A stretch of 64,000 nucleotides of DNA from contig DATAPH010000088.1 in NCBI GenBank assembly GCA_036265325.1, positions 1 through 64,000 of the forward strand, in the 5' to 3' direction. This DNA is from AC-51 sp036265325. GTDB lineage: Bacteria > Actinomycetota > UBA4738 > HRBIN12. A program made the position numbers and the translations under genes. Under the pieces are notes generated by a model. The model searched no databases, had not been told where the DNA came from, and saw only the letters and a program-made list of their open reading frames with translations. Below are positions 8,885 through 17,291 of this stretch, piece after piece. Numbering within the stretch: the stretch's first letter is position 1; each line of letters starts with the position of its first letter.

Positions 8885-10516
8885 ATGAGGGGTTCGCTTC
8901 GGGTTCTGGTGATCGGACTGGCAGTGACGTTCGTCGCCGCCGCGTGCAGCAGCAATTCAAGCGGCGGCGGGTCGGAGGCACCGGGCCAGCAGGGTGGGAC
9001 GTACTCGTTCTACAACGGTGAGCCCAACCACCTGATCCCGCAGAACGACTACGAGTCGGCGGGCACGCAGGCTTTCCAGGCGCTGTGGACGCGTCTCGTG
9101 GACTTCGACCCCACGACGTACAAGCCGGTCCCGGCCCAGGCTGACTCGATCACGCAGTCGAGCGACGGACTGACCTACGACATCAAGATCAAGTCCGGCT
9201 GGACGTTCCACAATGGCGAGCCGGTCACCGCACAGTCCTATGTCGACGCGTGGAACTACGCCGCCTACGGCCCCAACGCCTACATCCTCAACTTCTTCTT
9301 TGACAAGATTGAGGGCTACGACGCGCTTAACCCCTCGAGCGGAACGCCCAAGACCAAGGAGCTGTCCGGCCTAAAGGTCGTGAGCGACACGGAGTTCACC
9401 GTCAAACTGAGCAACCCGTTCAGTCAATTCGAGTACACCCTCGGGTTCGACGCGTTCGACCCGCTGCCGAAGGCCTTCTACCAGGACCCGAAGGCCTTCG
9501 ACGAGCAGCCGATCGGTGACGGGCCGTACATGATGGACGGCAAGTGGCAGCACGACCAGACGATCAACCTCCAGCGGTATCCCGACTACGCGGGAACGCC
9601 TGGATTCGCGGACAAGATCGAGCTTCGGATCTACCAGGGCGACGCGGCGTGGCTGGACTTCCAGGCGGGCAACCTCGACATCACGCTCGTGGGATCCGAC
9701 CACCTGAACGAAGCTCGCAAGAGCTATTCCGACACGCTGTCCGAGGAGCCGGGCGCGACGCTGCTGTACCTGAACATTCCGTTGTACGACCCGCAGTACC
9801 AGAACAAGGAGGTTCGCCAGGCACTGTCGCTGGCGATCGACCGCCAGGCGGTGATGAACGCGATCCTCGTTGCGGAGACACCGGCCGACGACTTCATGCC
9901 GCCGCCGGTGACCGGCTACCGGCAAGGCGCGTGCCAGTACTGCCAGTTCAACGCCGACCTCGCGAAGCAGAAGCTCGCGGACGCGGGCGGGTTCAACGGA
10001 ACGCTGACGCTGAACTTCTACGCCGACGACACGACGCTCGAGCAGGCGATGGAGGCCGTGGCGCAACAGTGGCACGACAACCTCGGGATCACCACCAAGC
10101 TCAACGCCATCCCGCAGAACACCTACTTCTCGGGATCGGGTCCGATCTACACGAAGAAGATGACCGGTCCGTGGTGGGACGGATGGACGGAGGACTACCC
10201 GAGCATCCAAGACTTCCTCGAGCCGATCTATGGCGCGAACGGCGGCTACAACACGTCGGGCTACCTCAACAAGCAGTTCGACTCGACGTTGGACACGGCG
10301 AACCAGCAGAGCCTGGACGAGTCGATCCCGACCTACCAGCAGGCCGACGACATGATCCTGGAGGACATGCCGGCGATCCCGTGGGGGTACCTCGGCTTCA
10401 ACACCGTGCACGACGACAACGTGACCAATCTGGTGAAGGTGCCCGGCCTCGACGAGCTCGACCTGGCGAAGGTGCAGGTCGTCGGCGCGTCGGGGGCGAG
10501 CGCCAGCGCAAGCTAG
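8885..10516 (+). CDS. Peptide ABC transporter substrate-binding lipoprotein
   Basis: A 543-residue periplasmic-type binding protein of the SBP_bac_5 family (OppA/DppA). The signal sequence MRGSLRVLVIGLAVTFVAAAC ends in a lipobox-like AAAC, so it is probably lipid-anchored. The family signature is seen in YEPKWTFHNGEPV-like text (SGWTFHNGEPVTAQ) and in LSLAIDRQAVMNAI. It starts at an ATG with GGGAGGT 5 nt upstream. It opens a five-gene operon and delivers peptides to the permease pair encoded next. Confidence 0.9.
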   Translation: MRGSLRVLVIGLAVTFVAAACSSNSSGGGSEAPGQQGGTYSFYNGEPNHLIPQNDYESAGTQAFQALWTRLVDFDPTTYKPVPAQADSITQSSDGLTYDIKIKSGWTFHNGEPVTAQSYVDAWNYAAYGPNAYILNFFFDKIEGYDALNPSSGTPKTKELSGLKVVSDTEFTVKLSNPFSQFEYTLGFDAFDPLPKAFYQDPKAFDEQPIGDGPYMMDGKWQHDQTINLQRYPDYAGTPGFADKIELRIYQGDAAWLDFQAGNLDITLVGSDHLNEARKSYSDTLSEEPGATLLYLNIPLYDPQYQNKEVRQALSLAIDRQAVMNAILVAETPADDFMPPPVTGYRQGACQYCQFNADLAKQKLADAGGFNGTLTLNFYADDTTLEQAMEAVAQQWHDNLGITTKLNAIPQNTYFSGSGPIYTKKMTGPWWDGWTEDYPSIQDFLEPIYGANGGYNTSGYLNKQFDSTLDTANQQSLDESIPTYQQADDMILEDMPAIPWGYLGFNTVHDDNVTNLVKVPGLDELDLAKVQVVGASGASASAS

Positions 10517-10532
10517 AAGAGACGGATAGGCC

Positions 10533-11459
10533 GTGTCCAAGCGGTACCTGATCCGGCGCCTGCTCCTAGTGGTGCCGGTATTGCTAGGCACGATCCTGAT
10601 CGTCTTCGCGCTGGTGTTCCTCACGCCGGGCGACCCCGTCGCCCGGCTGGCGGGGAACAAGCCGCTTGCACCGAGCACGTACAACGAGATCAGAACGCAG
10701 TACCACCTGGGTCAGCCCTTCGTGGTGCAGTACCTGTACTACCTCGACGGGCTGGTCCATGGTGATCTGGGCGCGACCTTCACCGGTCGCGACGTCAGTT
10801 CGATCATCAGCGAGCGGTTCCCGGTCACGCTCAAGCTCACGCTCGGCGCTTTCGCCATCGAGGTCGTCTTCGGGCTACTGCTGGCGGTCGTCGCCGCCGT
10901 GAAGCGACGAACCTTCCTCGACAGCGCGATCCTCGTCTTCACGTTGTTCATGATCACCGTCCCGATCCTCGTGCTGGGCTTCGTGTTGCAGTACGTGTTC
11001 GGGGTGAAGCTGCACTGGTTACCCGTCGCCGGGATCCGCGACGGCGCGGCGAGCTACGTTCTGCCGTCACTCACGCTCGGGCTCGGCCTCGCCGCTTCGC
11101 TCGGCAGGCTGGCCCGATCCAACGTGCTCGACAACATGCAAGGGGAACACATCCGTGCCGCCATCGCGCGCGGGCTGCCTCGTCGCCGCGTCGTCGGCCG
11201 CCACGTCCTGAAGAACTCGCTGGTGCCGATCGTCACGATCCTCGGCCTGGACTTCGCCTACCTCATGGGTGGCGCCGTCATCACCGAGACCATCTTCAAC
11301 CTGCCCGGACTCGGCAATGCGCTCATCACAGGGATCAAGACGCAGAACGGGCCTATGGTCGTGGGGCTCGTTACGTTGTCGGCCATCATCTTCGTGTTCA
11401 CGAACCTGTTCGTGGACCTGTTGTGCGCACGGATCGACCCGAGGATCAGCTATGAGTGA
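10533..11459 (+). CDS. Peptide ABC transporter permease, DppB/OppB type
   Basis: A 308-residue inner-membrane permease with about six transmembrane segments. The N-terminus YLIRRLLLVVPVLLGTILIVF and the LTPGDP motif are typical of DppB/OppB. The EAA loop that docks the ATPase is present (IRAAIARGLPRRRVVGRHVLKNSLVP). It starts at GTG, 16 nt after the binding-protein stop, and overlaps the next permease gene by 8 nt. Confidence 0.92.
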   Translation: MSKRYLIRRLLLVVPVLLGTILIVFALVFLTPGDPVARLAGNKPLAPSTYNEIRTQYHLGQPFVVQYLYYLDGLVHGDLGATFTGRDVSSIISERFPVTLKLTLGAFAIEVVFGLLLAVVAAVKRRTFLDSAILVFTLFMITVPILVLGFVLQYVFGVKLHWLPVAGIRDGAASYVLPSLTLGLGLAASLGRLARSNVLDNMQGEHIRAAIARGLPRRRVVGRHVLKNSLVPIVTILGLDFAYLMGGAVITETIFNLPGLGNALITGIKTQNGPMVVGLVTLSAIIFVFTNLFVDLLCARIDPRISYE

Positions 11460-12393
11460 CGACCTCCTGCCGCCGCCCGAGAGCGAGGTCAAACCCCGGA
11501 GCCTGACCGAGGCGATCGCCATGCCGACCGGCGGCAAGCAGCTCACGCTGTGGGGCGACGTCTGGCACAAGCTCAAGCGCGACAAGCGCTTCTACGTCGC
11601 CGCGTTCCTGATCGCGATCTTCGTGCTGATGGCGATCGCGCCGTTCCTGTTCTTCGTCAAGGACCCGAACGCGTGCGCGATCACCGACTCGACGCTCCCG
11701 ATGAGCAAGCAGCATTGGTTCGGCACCGACATCCTCGGATGCGACTACTACACGCGCGTGATCTACGGGGCTCGAACCTCGCTCGAGGTCGGCGTGATCG
11801 TGTCGAGCCTCTCGATCGTGATCGCCCTGACGTTCGGGGCGTCGGCCGGGTACTTCGGCGGGTGGGTCGACACGGTCATCTCGCGTTGGGCGGACATCTG
11901 GTTCTCCATCCCGACCATCCTCGGCGCCCTGCTGGTCCTCACGCTGTTCAACGGCGGCGGCCCCGTTCTCGTCTCACTGGTGATCGTGATGTTCGCGTGG
12001 CCGGATATGACGCGCCTCGTGCGCTCGACGGTGATCAGCGGGAAGTCGCGAGGGTACGTCCGCGCCGCGCGCACGATGGGCTCCCGCGGCAGGCGCATCC
12101 TCCGTCGCCACGTGCTGCCCAACGGGATCGCGCCGGTGCTCGTGTTCGCCGCGTACGTCGTCGGCAGCTCGGTCGGGGCCGAGGCCGGCCTGACGTTCCT
12201 GGGCGTCGGCCTCCGGCTGCCCACGATCTCGTGGGGACTGCAGCTCGCGGTCGCGGACACCCGGTTCCCCGAGGACGCATATCTGATGTTCTGGCCGTCG
12301 CTGTTCCTGTGCCTGTTGATCGGCGCGTTCATCCTGCTCGGCGAGTCGCTCCGCGACGCCATGGACCCGAAATTGTTCGGTGGCGATGTCTGA
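11452..12393 (+). CDS. Peptide ABC transporter permease, DppC/OppC type
   Basis: A 313-residue permease partner. After a ~45-residue cytoplasmic N-terminus comes the first membrane helix (YVAAFLIAIFVLMAIAPFLFF), then the DppC signature HWFGTDILGCDYYTRVIYGARTSL and the EAA loop YVRAARTMGSRGRRILRRHVLPN. The ATG overlaps the stop of the first permease (ATGAGTGA). It forms the heterodimeric channel with the preceding product. Confidence 0.92.
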   Translation: MSDDLLPPPESEVKPRSLTEAIAMPTGGKQLTLWGDVWHKLKRDKRFYVAAFLIAIFVLMAIAPFLFFVKDPNACAITDSTLPMSKQHWFGTDILGCDYYTRVIYGARTSLEVGVIVSSLSIVIALTFGASAGYFGGWVDTVISRWADIWFSIPTILGALLVLTLFNGGGPVLVSLVIVMFAWPDMTRLVRSTVISGKSRGYVRAARTMGSRGRRILRRHVLPNGIAPVLVFAAYVVGSSVGAEAGLTFLGVGLRLPTISWGLQLAVADTRFPEDAYLMFWPSLFLCLLIGAFILLGESLRDAMDPKLFGGDV

Positions 12394-13366
12394 CCCGGTC
12401 CTGAGCATCGACGACCTGCACGTCGAATTCCGCACCGAGGACGGCGTGGTCAAGGCGGTCGACGGCGTCTCCTACGAGCTGGGCAAGGGCGAGATCATCG
12501 CGGTGCTCGGCGAGTCGGGATCGGGCAAGACCGTGCATGCGCGCGCGGTGCTCCGGATCTTGGACACGCCGCCCGCACACATCACCGGCGGCCGCGCGAT
12601 GCTCGGCGATGTCAATCTGTTCGATCTCGACGAAGCCGACATGCGCGAGGTGCGGGGCGCCCGCATCGCGATGCTGTTCCAGGATCCGCACACCGCGCTC
12701 GACCCGGTCTACACGGTGGGCGATCAGATCGTCGAGCTCCTTCGGTTGCGTCGCGGCATCTCGACCAAGGAGGCCCGGGACCAGGCCCTGGAGCTGCTCG
12801 AACGGGTCGGGATCCCGTCGCCCGAGGGTCGCCTCAACGCGTACCCGCATCAGCTTTCCGGCGGCATCGCACAGCGCGTGATGGTCGCGATGGCCGTGGC
12901 GCTCGACCCCGATGTCTTGCTCGCCGACGAGCCGACGTCGTCGCTCGACGTGACGGTGCAGGCCCAGGTGCTCGAGCTCCTCGGCTCGCTCGTGAGCGAG
13001 ACCGAGATGTCGATGGTGCTCATCACTCACAACCTCGCGGTTGCCGTCGGGCTCGCCGACCGCATCGCGGTGATGTACGCGGGCCAGCTGGTCGAGCTCG
13101 GACCCGCGAAAGAGGTCTACGCGAACCCGAAGCATCCGTACACCGCGGCGCTGTTGCGGTCGATCCCCGATATCGAACGGCGAGACGAACGGTTGCCTGC
13201 GATCAAGGGAGCGCCGCCGAACCTCCTGCACCCACCGTCGGGCTGCCCGTTCCACCCGCGGTGCCCGTACGCGACGGAGATCTGCCTGACGGCGATGCCG
13301 CCGCTCGACGAGGTCGGCCCCGAACATGTCACCGCCTGCTATCACTGGGACGAGGTGCAACGATGA
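12386..13366 (+). CDS. Peptide ABC transporter ATP-binding protein, DppD type
   Basis: A 326-residue ATPase. Walker A is GESGSGKT, the C-loop is LSGGIAQR, and Walker B is VLLADEPTSSLD. The C-terminal oligopeptide/dipeptide extension with CPFHPRCPYATEIC is the cysteine-rich tail known to bind an iron-sulfur cluster in some DppD proteins. The ATG at 12386 overlaps the previous stop by 8 nt as at the upstream junction; a GTG two codons earlier (12380) is the alternative. Confidence 0.92.
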   Translation: MSDPVLSIDDLHVEFRTEDGVVKAVDGVSYELGKGEIIAVLGESGSGKTVHARAVLRILDTPPAHITGGRAMLGDVNLFDLDEADMREVRGARIAMLFQDPHTALDPVYTVGDQIVELLRLRRGISTKEARDQALELLERVGIPSPEGRLNAYPHQLSGGIAQRVMVAMAVALDPDVLLADEPTSSLDVTVQAQVLELLGSLVSETEMSMVLITHNLAVAVGLADRIAVMYAGQLVELGPAKEVYANPKHPYTAALLRSIPDIERRDERLPAIKGAPPNLLHPPSGCPFHPRCPYATEICLTAMPPLDEVGPEHVTACYHWDEVQR

Positions 13367-14370
13367 GCGACCCGCAACCGCTGATCCGCGTCGACAACGT
13401 CACGAAGCACTTCCCGCTCAACGACAAGGTGTTCGGGTCCAGCGGCGTGATCCATGCCGTCGACGGCGTCTCGGTCGACCTGTACCCAGGCGAGGTGCTC
13501 GGCGTCGTCGGCGAGTCGGGCTGCGGGAAGTCCACGCTCGCCAACCTGATCATGAAGCTCGAGGAGCCGACTTCGGGAACGATCGAGTACCGCGGCCGGA
13601 ACATCGCCACCTTCAAGGACGACGAACTGAAGACCTATCGCCGCGAGGTTCAGATGGTCTTCCAGGACACGTTCGGCTCGCTCGACCCTCGGATGACGAT
13701 CACCGACGTCCTGACCGAGCCATTCACTATCCACCGTGAGGTCCTGCCGAAGGACGCGTGGCCCGACAAGGTACGTGCACTGCTAAAGCTGGTCGGCCTC
13801 GACCCGGACCACGCCAACCGCTACCCGCACCAGTTCTCCGGCGGCCAGCGACAGCGGATCAACATCGCGCGTGCCCTCGCGCTGGATCCCAAAGTGCTCG
13901 TCTGTGACGAGCCGGTCTCCGCGCTCGACGTCTCGGTGCAAGCGCAGGTCGTGAACCTGCTGAAAGACCTCCAGGACGAGTTCGGGCTTTCGTACATCTT
14001 CGTGGCCCACGACCTCTCGGTGGTGCGTCAGATCGCCGATCGCGTCGCGGTGATGTACCTCGGCCAGGTGCAGGAGATCGGCGACGAGGCCGACGTCCTG
14101 CTGCACCCCTCGCACCCGTATACGCAGGCGTTGGTCTCGGCGCTGCCGACCGCGGACGACCAGGGGAACACCACCGGCAAGCGCATCGTGCTGTCTGGCG
14201 ATCTGCCGAGCCCCGCGAACCCGCCGTCGGGCTGCCGGTTCCGCACGCGGTGCTGGATGGCACAGCAGAAGTGCGCCGACGAAGAGCCCGAGCTGATCGA
14301 GCGGGGAACCGGTCGGCCGACGAAGTGCCATTTCGTGACGCCGACGGTCGGCACGCCGGCCGCGGTCTGA
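13363..14370 (+). CDS. Peptide ABC transporter ATP-binding protein, DppF type
   Basis: A 335-residue second ATPase. Walker A is GESGCGKST, the signature is FSGGQRQRI, and Walker B is VLVCDEPVSALD. The C-terminal extension again carries a Cys-rich patch (CRFRTRCWMAQQKC). The ATG overlaps the stop of the DppD-type gene (ATGA). It completes the binding protein-permease-permease-ATPase-ATPase operon. Confidence 0.92.
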   Translation: MSDPQPLIRVDNVTKHFPLNDKVFGSSGVIHAVDGVSVDLYPGEVLGVVGESGCGKSTLANLIMKLEEPTSGTIEYRGRNIATFKDDELKTYRREVQMVFQDTFGSLDPRMTITDVLTEPFTIHREVLPKDAWPDKVRALLKLVGLDPDHANRYPHQFSGGQRQRINIARALALDPKVLVCDEPVSALDVSVQAQVVNLLKDLQDEFGLSYIFVAHDLSVVRQIADRVAVMYLGQVQEIGDEADVLLHPSHPYTQALVSALPTADDQGNTTGKRIVLSGDLPSPANPPSGCRFRTRCWMAQQKCADEEPELIERGTGRPTKCHFVTPTVGTPAAV

Positions 14371-14451
14371 GCTCGGCTGTCACACGCAGACGCCCTCGTG
14401 GCATGAACCACTGACGGAACCGCCCAGGCGGCGGCGAGCGTCGGAGGTGGG

Positions 14452-15033
14452 GTGGACGAGCGCAGCGACACCGAGCTGCTCCTCGCGTCGCGGGCAGAGC
14501 GTGTGGCGTTCGTCGAGCTATACCGCAGGCATGCCGAGGACGTGCTGCGGTACTTCGCCCGGCGGACCCTTGACCCCGAAGCCGCGGCCGAACTGACGGC
14601 GGAAACTTTCGCCGAGGCGTACGCGTCCAGGCGGAACTACCGAGACACGGGAACGAACGGCGTGGCATGGCTCTACGGGATCGCTCGACATCAGCTCGGC
14701 CGGTTCTTCCGGACGGGACAGATCGATGCCGCGGCGCGCAAACGGATCGGGATCTCACGTGAGGCGCTCCCGCCCGACGACTACGAGCGGATCGAGGAGC
14801 TGGTGGACCTGGCGCCGATCCGCGAAGCGCTCGTGGAGGCGCTCGAGACGCTCGGTGAGGAGCAACGCGACGCGCTCAGGCTCCACGTGATCGACGGGCT
14901 CGGGTACGCGGAGGTCGCGACGCGTCTCGGCTGCGCAGAGGCGGCGGCGAGGCAACGCGTGAGCCGGGGGCTTCGCCGGATCGCGCTGGTGCTGCAGGAG
15001 CGCGGGCTGAGCCTCGCGACGGAGGTGGAGTAG
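14452..15033 (+). CDS. ECF-type RNA polymerase sigma factor
   Basis: A 193-residue sigma-70 family protein. Region 2 is at ~20-70 (YRRHAEDVLRYFARRTLD...ETFAEAYASRRNY). Region 4 is at ~125-180, with the helix-turn-helix around GYAEVATRLGCAEAAARQRVSRG. There is no region 3, as expected for an ECF factor. It starts at GTG behind a GGAGGTGG ribosome-binding site. The next gene begins directly after its stop and encodes a DUF4349 membrane protein, the likely partner or regulator (inference). Confidence 0.9.
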   Translation: MDERSDTELLLASRAERVAFVELYRRHAEDVLRYFARRTLDPEAAAELTAETFAEAYASRRNYRDTGTNGVAWLYGIARHQLGRFFRTGQIDAAARKRIGISREALPPDDYERIEELVDLAPIREALVEALETLGEEQRDALRLHVIDGLGYAEVATRLGCAEAAARQRVSRGLRRIALVLQERGLSLATEVE

Positions 15034-16137
15034 GTGGACACCGAGATCGAGTTCCTGCGTCGGTTCGAAGGTGAGCTCACGATGCGCGCGCAGGCGGACG
15101 CAGGCCGCGCGTCGGCTCCGAAGCCGAAACAGAGGGACCCGCACAGGTGGCGGCCCTGGATCGCGGCGGCCGCCAGCCTGCTCGCCCTCGCCGCGCTGAT
15201 CGGTCTCCTTGCGGGCGGCATCTCGAACAACGCCAGCGAGTTCGCCTCGGTGGGGTCGGCCGTCGGTGCCCCCGGGTTCAACGATCAGACCTCGGGCAAC
15301 CAGCTGGGCCTCAACCCCGGCACGAACGCACATCCTCCAGCGAACGAGGCTGTCCCAGGTCCCCCCGCGGCGGATGGGGGCACCGCCGGCGCCCCGTCGG
15401 CCTCACCGGCTCCCGACCTCCAGCAGACCCACGCCGGCACCTCGGCGTCGGAGCAGACCGATCTCTCGAAGATCATCCGTGACGGGCAGATCGCTGTCAC
15501 GATCGACACGGGCACGTTCAAGGCGAAGGCCGGCTCGGTCGCACACATCGCTGCCGTCAACGGGGGCTCGATCCTCTCGTCGTCGACCGAAGGTGGGGAC
15601 AGCGGTTCGTTCACGATCCGCGTTCCTGCCGCCAACTTCGACAGGGCGACGGTCCAACTGGCACAGCTCGGGAGCGTTGACTCGTCCGCGAGCCAGGGAC
15701 AGGACGTCACCGCGCAGTACATCGATCTGAAGGCGCACATGAAGATCTACCTGTCGCGCCGCAAGGTGCTCTTCGGGCTGATGGACAAGGCGACGACGAT
15801 CGGGCAGTCGCTCACGCTGCAGAACCAACTCGACCAGGTGCAGCTGAAGATCGACCAGATCACCGGGCAGATCAACTACATCAACAACCAGGTGGCGGAG
15901 TCGACGATCAAGGTCGACCTGCACGAGCCGGGCGCTGCCGCCGCCCAGAGCCCCGACACGGTCGACAACCCGAGTCTCGGGCACGCGTGGGACCGTGCGG
16001 TGCAAGGCCTCCTGAACGTGATCGCCGCGACGCTGATCGGCCTGGGCTACCTCATCCCGCTGCTCATCATCGCCGGCATCGTCTTCGTCATCGTTCGGCT
16101 GGCGCGCAGGCGCCGCATGCCCGTCGAAAACGTCTAA
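15034..16137 (+). CDS. DUF4349 membrane protein, possible regulator of the adjacent sigma factor
   Basis: A 367-residue protein with an N-terminal cytoplasmic segment, a transmembrane helix at ~46-67 (AAAASLLALAALIGLLAGG), a Pro/Ala/Ser-rich linker and a DUF4349 core (~145-300). The core ends in a heptad-rich stretch (LQNQLDQVQLKIDQITGQI). A second helix (~325-350) follows near the C-terminus. The GTG start touches the sigma-factor stop. A membrane-spanning gene directly after an ECF sigma gene is the usual place of an anti-sigma factor, but no ZAS zinc motif is visible. Confidence 0.8.
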   Translation: MDTEIEFLRRFEGELTMRAQADAGRASAPKPKQRDPHRWRPWIAAAASLLALAALIGLLAGGISNNASEFASVGSAVGAPGFNDQTSGNQLGLNPGTNAHPPANEAVPGPPAADGGTAGAPSASPAPDLQQTHAGTSASEQTDLSKIIRDGQIAVTIDTGTFKAKAGSVAHIAAVNGGSILSSSTEGGDSGSFTIRVPAANFDRATVQLAQLGSVDSSASQGQDVTAQYIDLKAHMKIYLSRRKVLFGLMDKATTIGQSLTLQNQLDQVQLKIDQITGQINYINNQVAESTIKVDLHEPGAAAAQSPDTVDNPSLGHAWDRAVQGLLNVIAATLIGLGYLIPLLIIAGIVFVIVRLARRRRMPVENV

Positions 16138-16700
16138 GGGGGCGGTGCGTCCGATGCGCGCAGCCAGCCGAGGGCACGTGACCGTTCCGCACTGATCGAC
16201 GCGAGCGTGCTGTCGGCGCCCTCCGCGCCTTCCGTCGCGCCGAACCAGGTGTCCGCCTCACGCCATGCCGCTTCGATCTCGCCCGGATCACGCAACCGTG
16301 CGGTCGCACGGAACACCGAGACCGATCCCGGCGACTCGATCGCCGCGTTCAGATCCTCGACGGCGAACTCGCGATCGATCGGAGGCATCGTGTCGAGCAT
16401 GCGAAGCGCCCACAGCAGCACACCGAGCCCCTCCTTGCGCCACATCCCGTCGGCGATCGCCTCGGGCGGCCAGGCGGCGGTCGGCGCGTCGAAGAGCGTG
16501 CGTTCGATCTCGGTCAGCGCATTGGTGAGCGACTCGCGCTCGAACCACGCTTCGGTCTCAAGGCGGGCGCCCTCGGCCTGTCGCCGGCGCATCTGGTCGC
16601 GCGTTTCGGCGACGATCAGCTCGATGGAGGCGCGCCGGACCATCGCGTACAGCACGAGGGCCCGGTCGGCGACGTCCCGCGCCGACGGGCGCTCGCTCAC
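16134..16700 (-). CDS. DUF4272-like protein
   Basis: A 188-residue soluble protein. RPSARDVADRALVLYAMVRRASIE near the N-terminus and WRKEGLGVLLWALRMLDTMPP in the middle match the pattern of the DUF4272 family, whose function is unknown. The GTG start overlaps the recR stop (GTGA), so it is the third gene of a dnaX-recR operon. Its stop overlaps the convergent DUF4349 stop. Family assignment rests on pattern memory, not on a search. Confidence 0.6.
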   Translation of the reverse strand: MSERPSARDVADRALVLYAMVRRASIELIVAETRDQMRRRQAEGARLETEAWFERESLTNALTEIERTLFDAPTAAWPPEAIADGMWRKEGLGVLLWALRMLDTMPPIDREFAVEDLNAAIESPGSVSVFRATARLRDPGEIEAAWREADTWFGATEGAEGADSTLASISAERSRALGWLRASDAPPP

Positions 16701-17290
16701 ATCTCTCTCCTGCCTTCGAGGGCCTGGGACAGCGTGATCTCATCGGCGTATTCGAGGTCGCCACCGACCGGGAGTCCGCTCGCCAGCCGCGTGACGCGCA
16801 CACCGAGCGGCTTCACCAACGCCGCGACGTACATCGCGGTGGCGTTCCCCTCGAGGTTCGGGTTGGTCGCGAGGATGCACTCCGTCACGTGGTCGCGCTC
16901 GACGCGCTCGAGTAGTTCCTGGACGCGAAGGTCCTCCGGACCGATGCCGTCGAGCGGGCTGATCGCGCCGCCGAGGATGTGATACCGGCCCTTGTGCAGC
17001 GCGCTCTTCTCGATCGACGCCGCGTCCTTCGGTTCCTCGACGATGCACAAGACGGTGCGGTCGCGGCTCTCGTCGCGGCAGATCCGGCAGAGGTCGCCCT
17101 CGGCCACGTTGCCGCACTCGCGGCAGAACACGATCCGCCGCTTGGCTTGGACGATCGAATCGGCGAGCCGCTCGGCGTCGTCGGCGGGGGCCTTGATGAG
17201 CCAGAACGCCAGCCGCTGCGCGGACTTCGGGCCGATGCCCGGCAGCCGCGACAGCTCGTCGATCAGCGCCTGGATGGGGCCTTCGTACAC
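16697..17290 (-). CDS. recR: Recombination mediator protein RecR
   Basis: A 197-residue protein of the RecFOR gap-repair pathway that helps load RecA. It shows a helix-hairpin-helix LSRLPGIGPKSAQRLAFWL, a C4 zinc finger CRECGNVAEGDLCRIC, then a TOPRIM domain (LCIVEEPKD...ILATNPNLEGNATAMYV). The start is GTG immediately after the dnaX stop. The dnaX-recR order is widely conserved in bacteria, which supports the call. Confidence 0.96.
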   Translation of the reverse strand: MYEGPIQALIDELSRLPGIGPKSAQRLAFWLIKAPADDAERLADSIVQAKRRIVFCRECGNVAEGDLCRICRDESRDRTVLCIVEEPKDAASIEKSALHKGRYHILGGAISPLDGIGPEDLRVQELLERVERDHVTECILATNPNLEGNATAMYVAALVKPLGVRVTRLASGLPVGGDLEYADEITLSQALEGRREM

Positions 17291-17291
17291 G

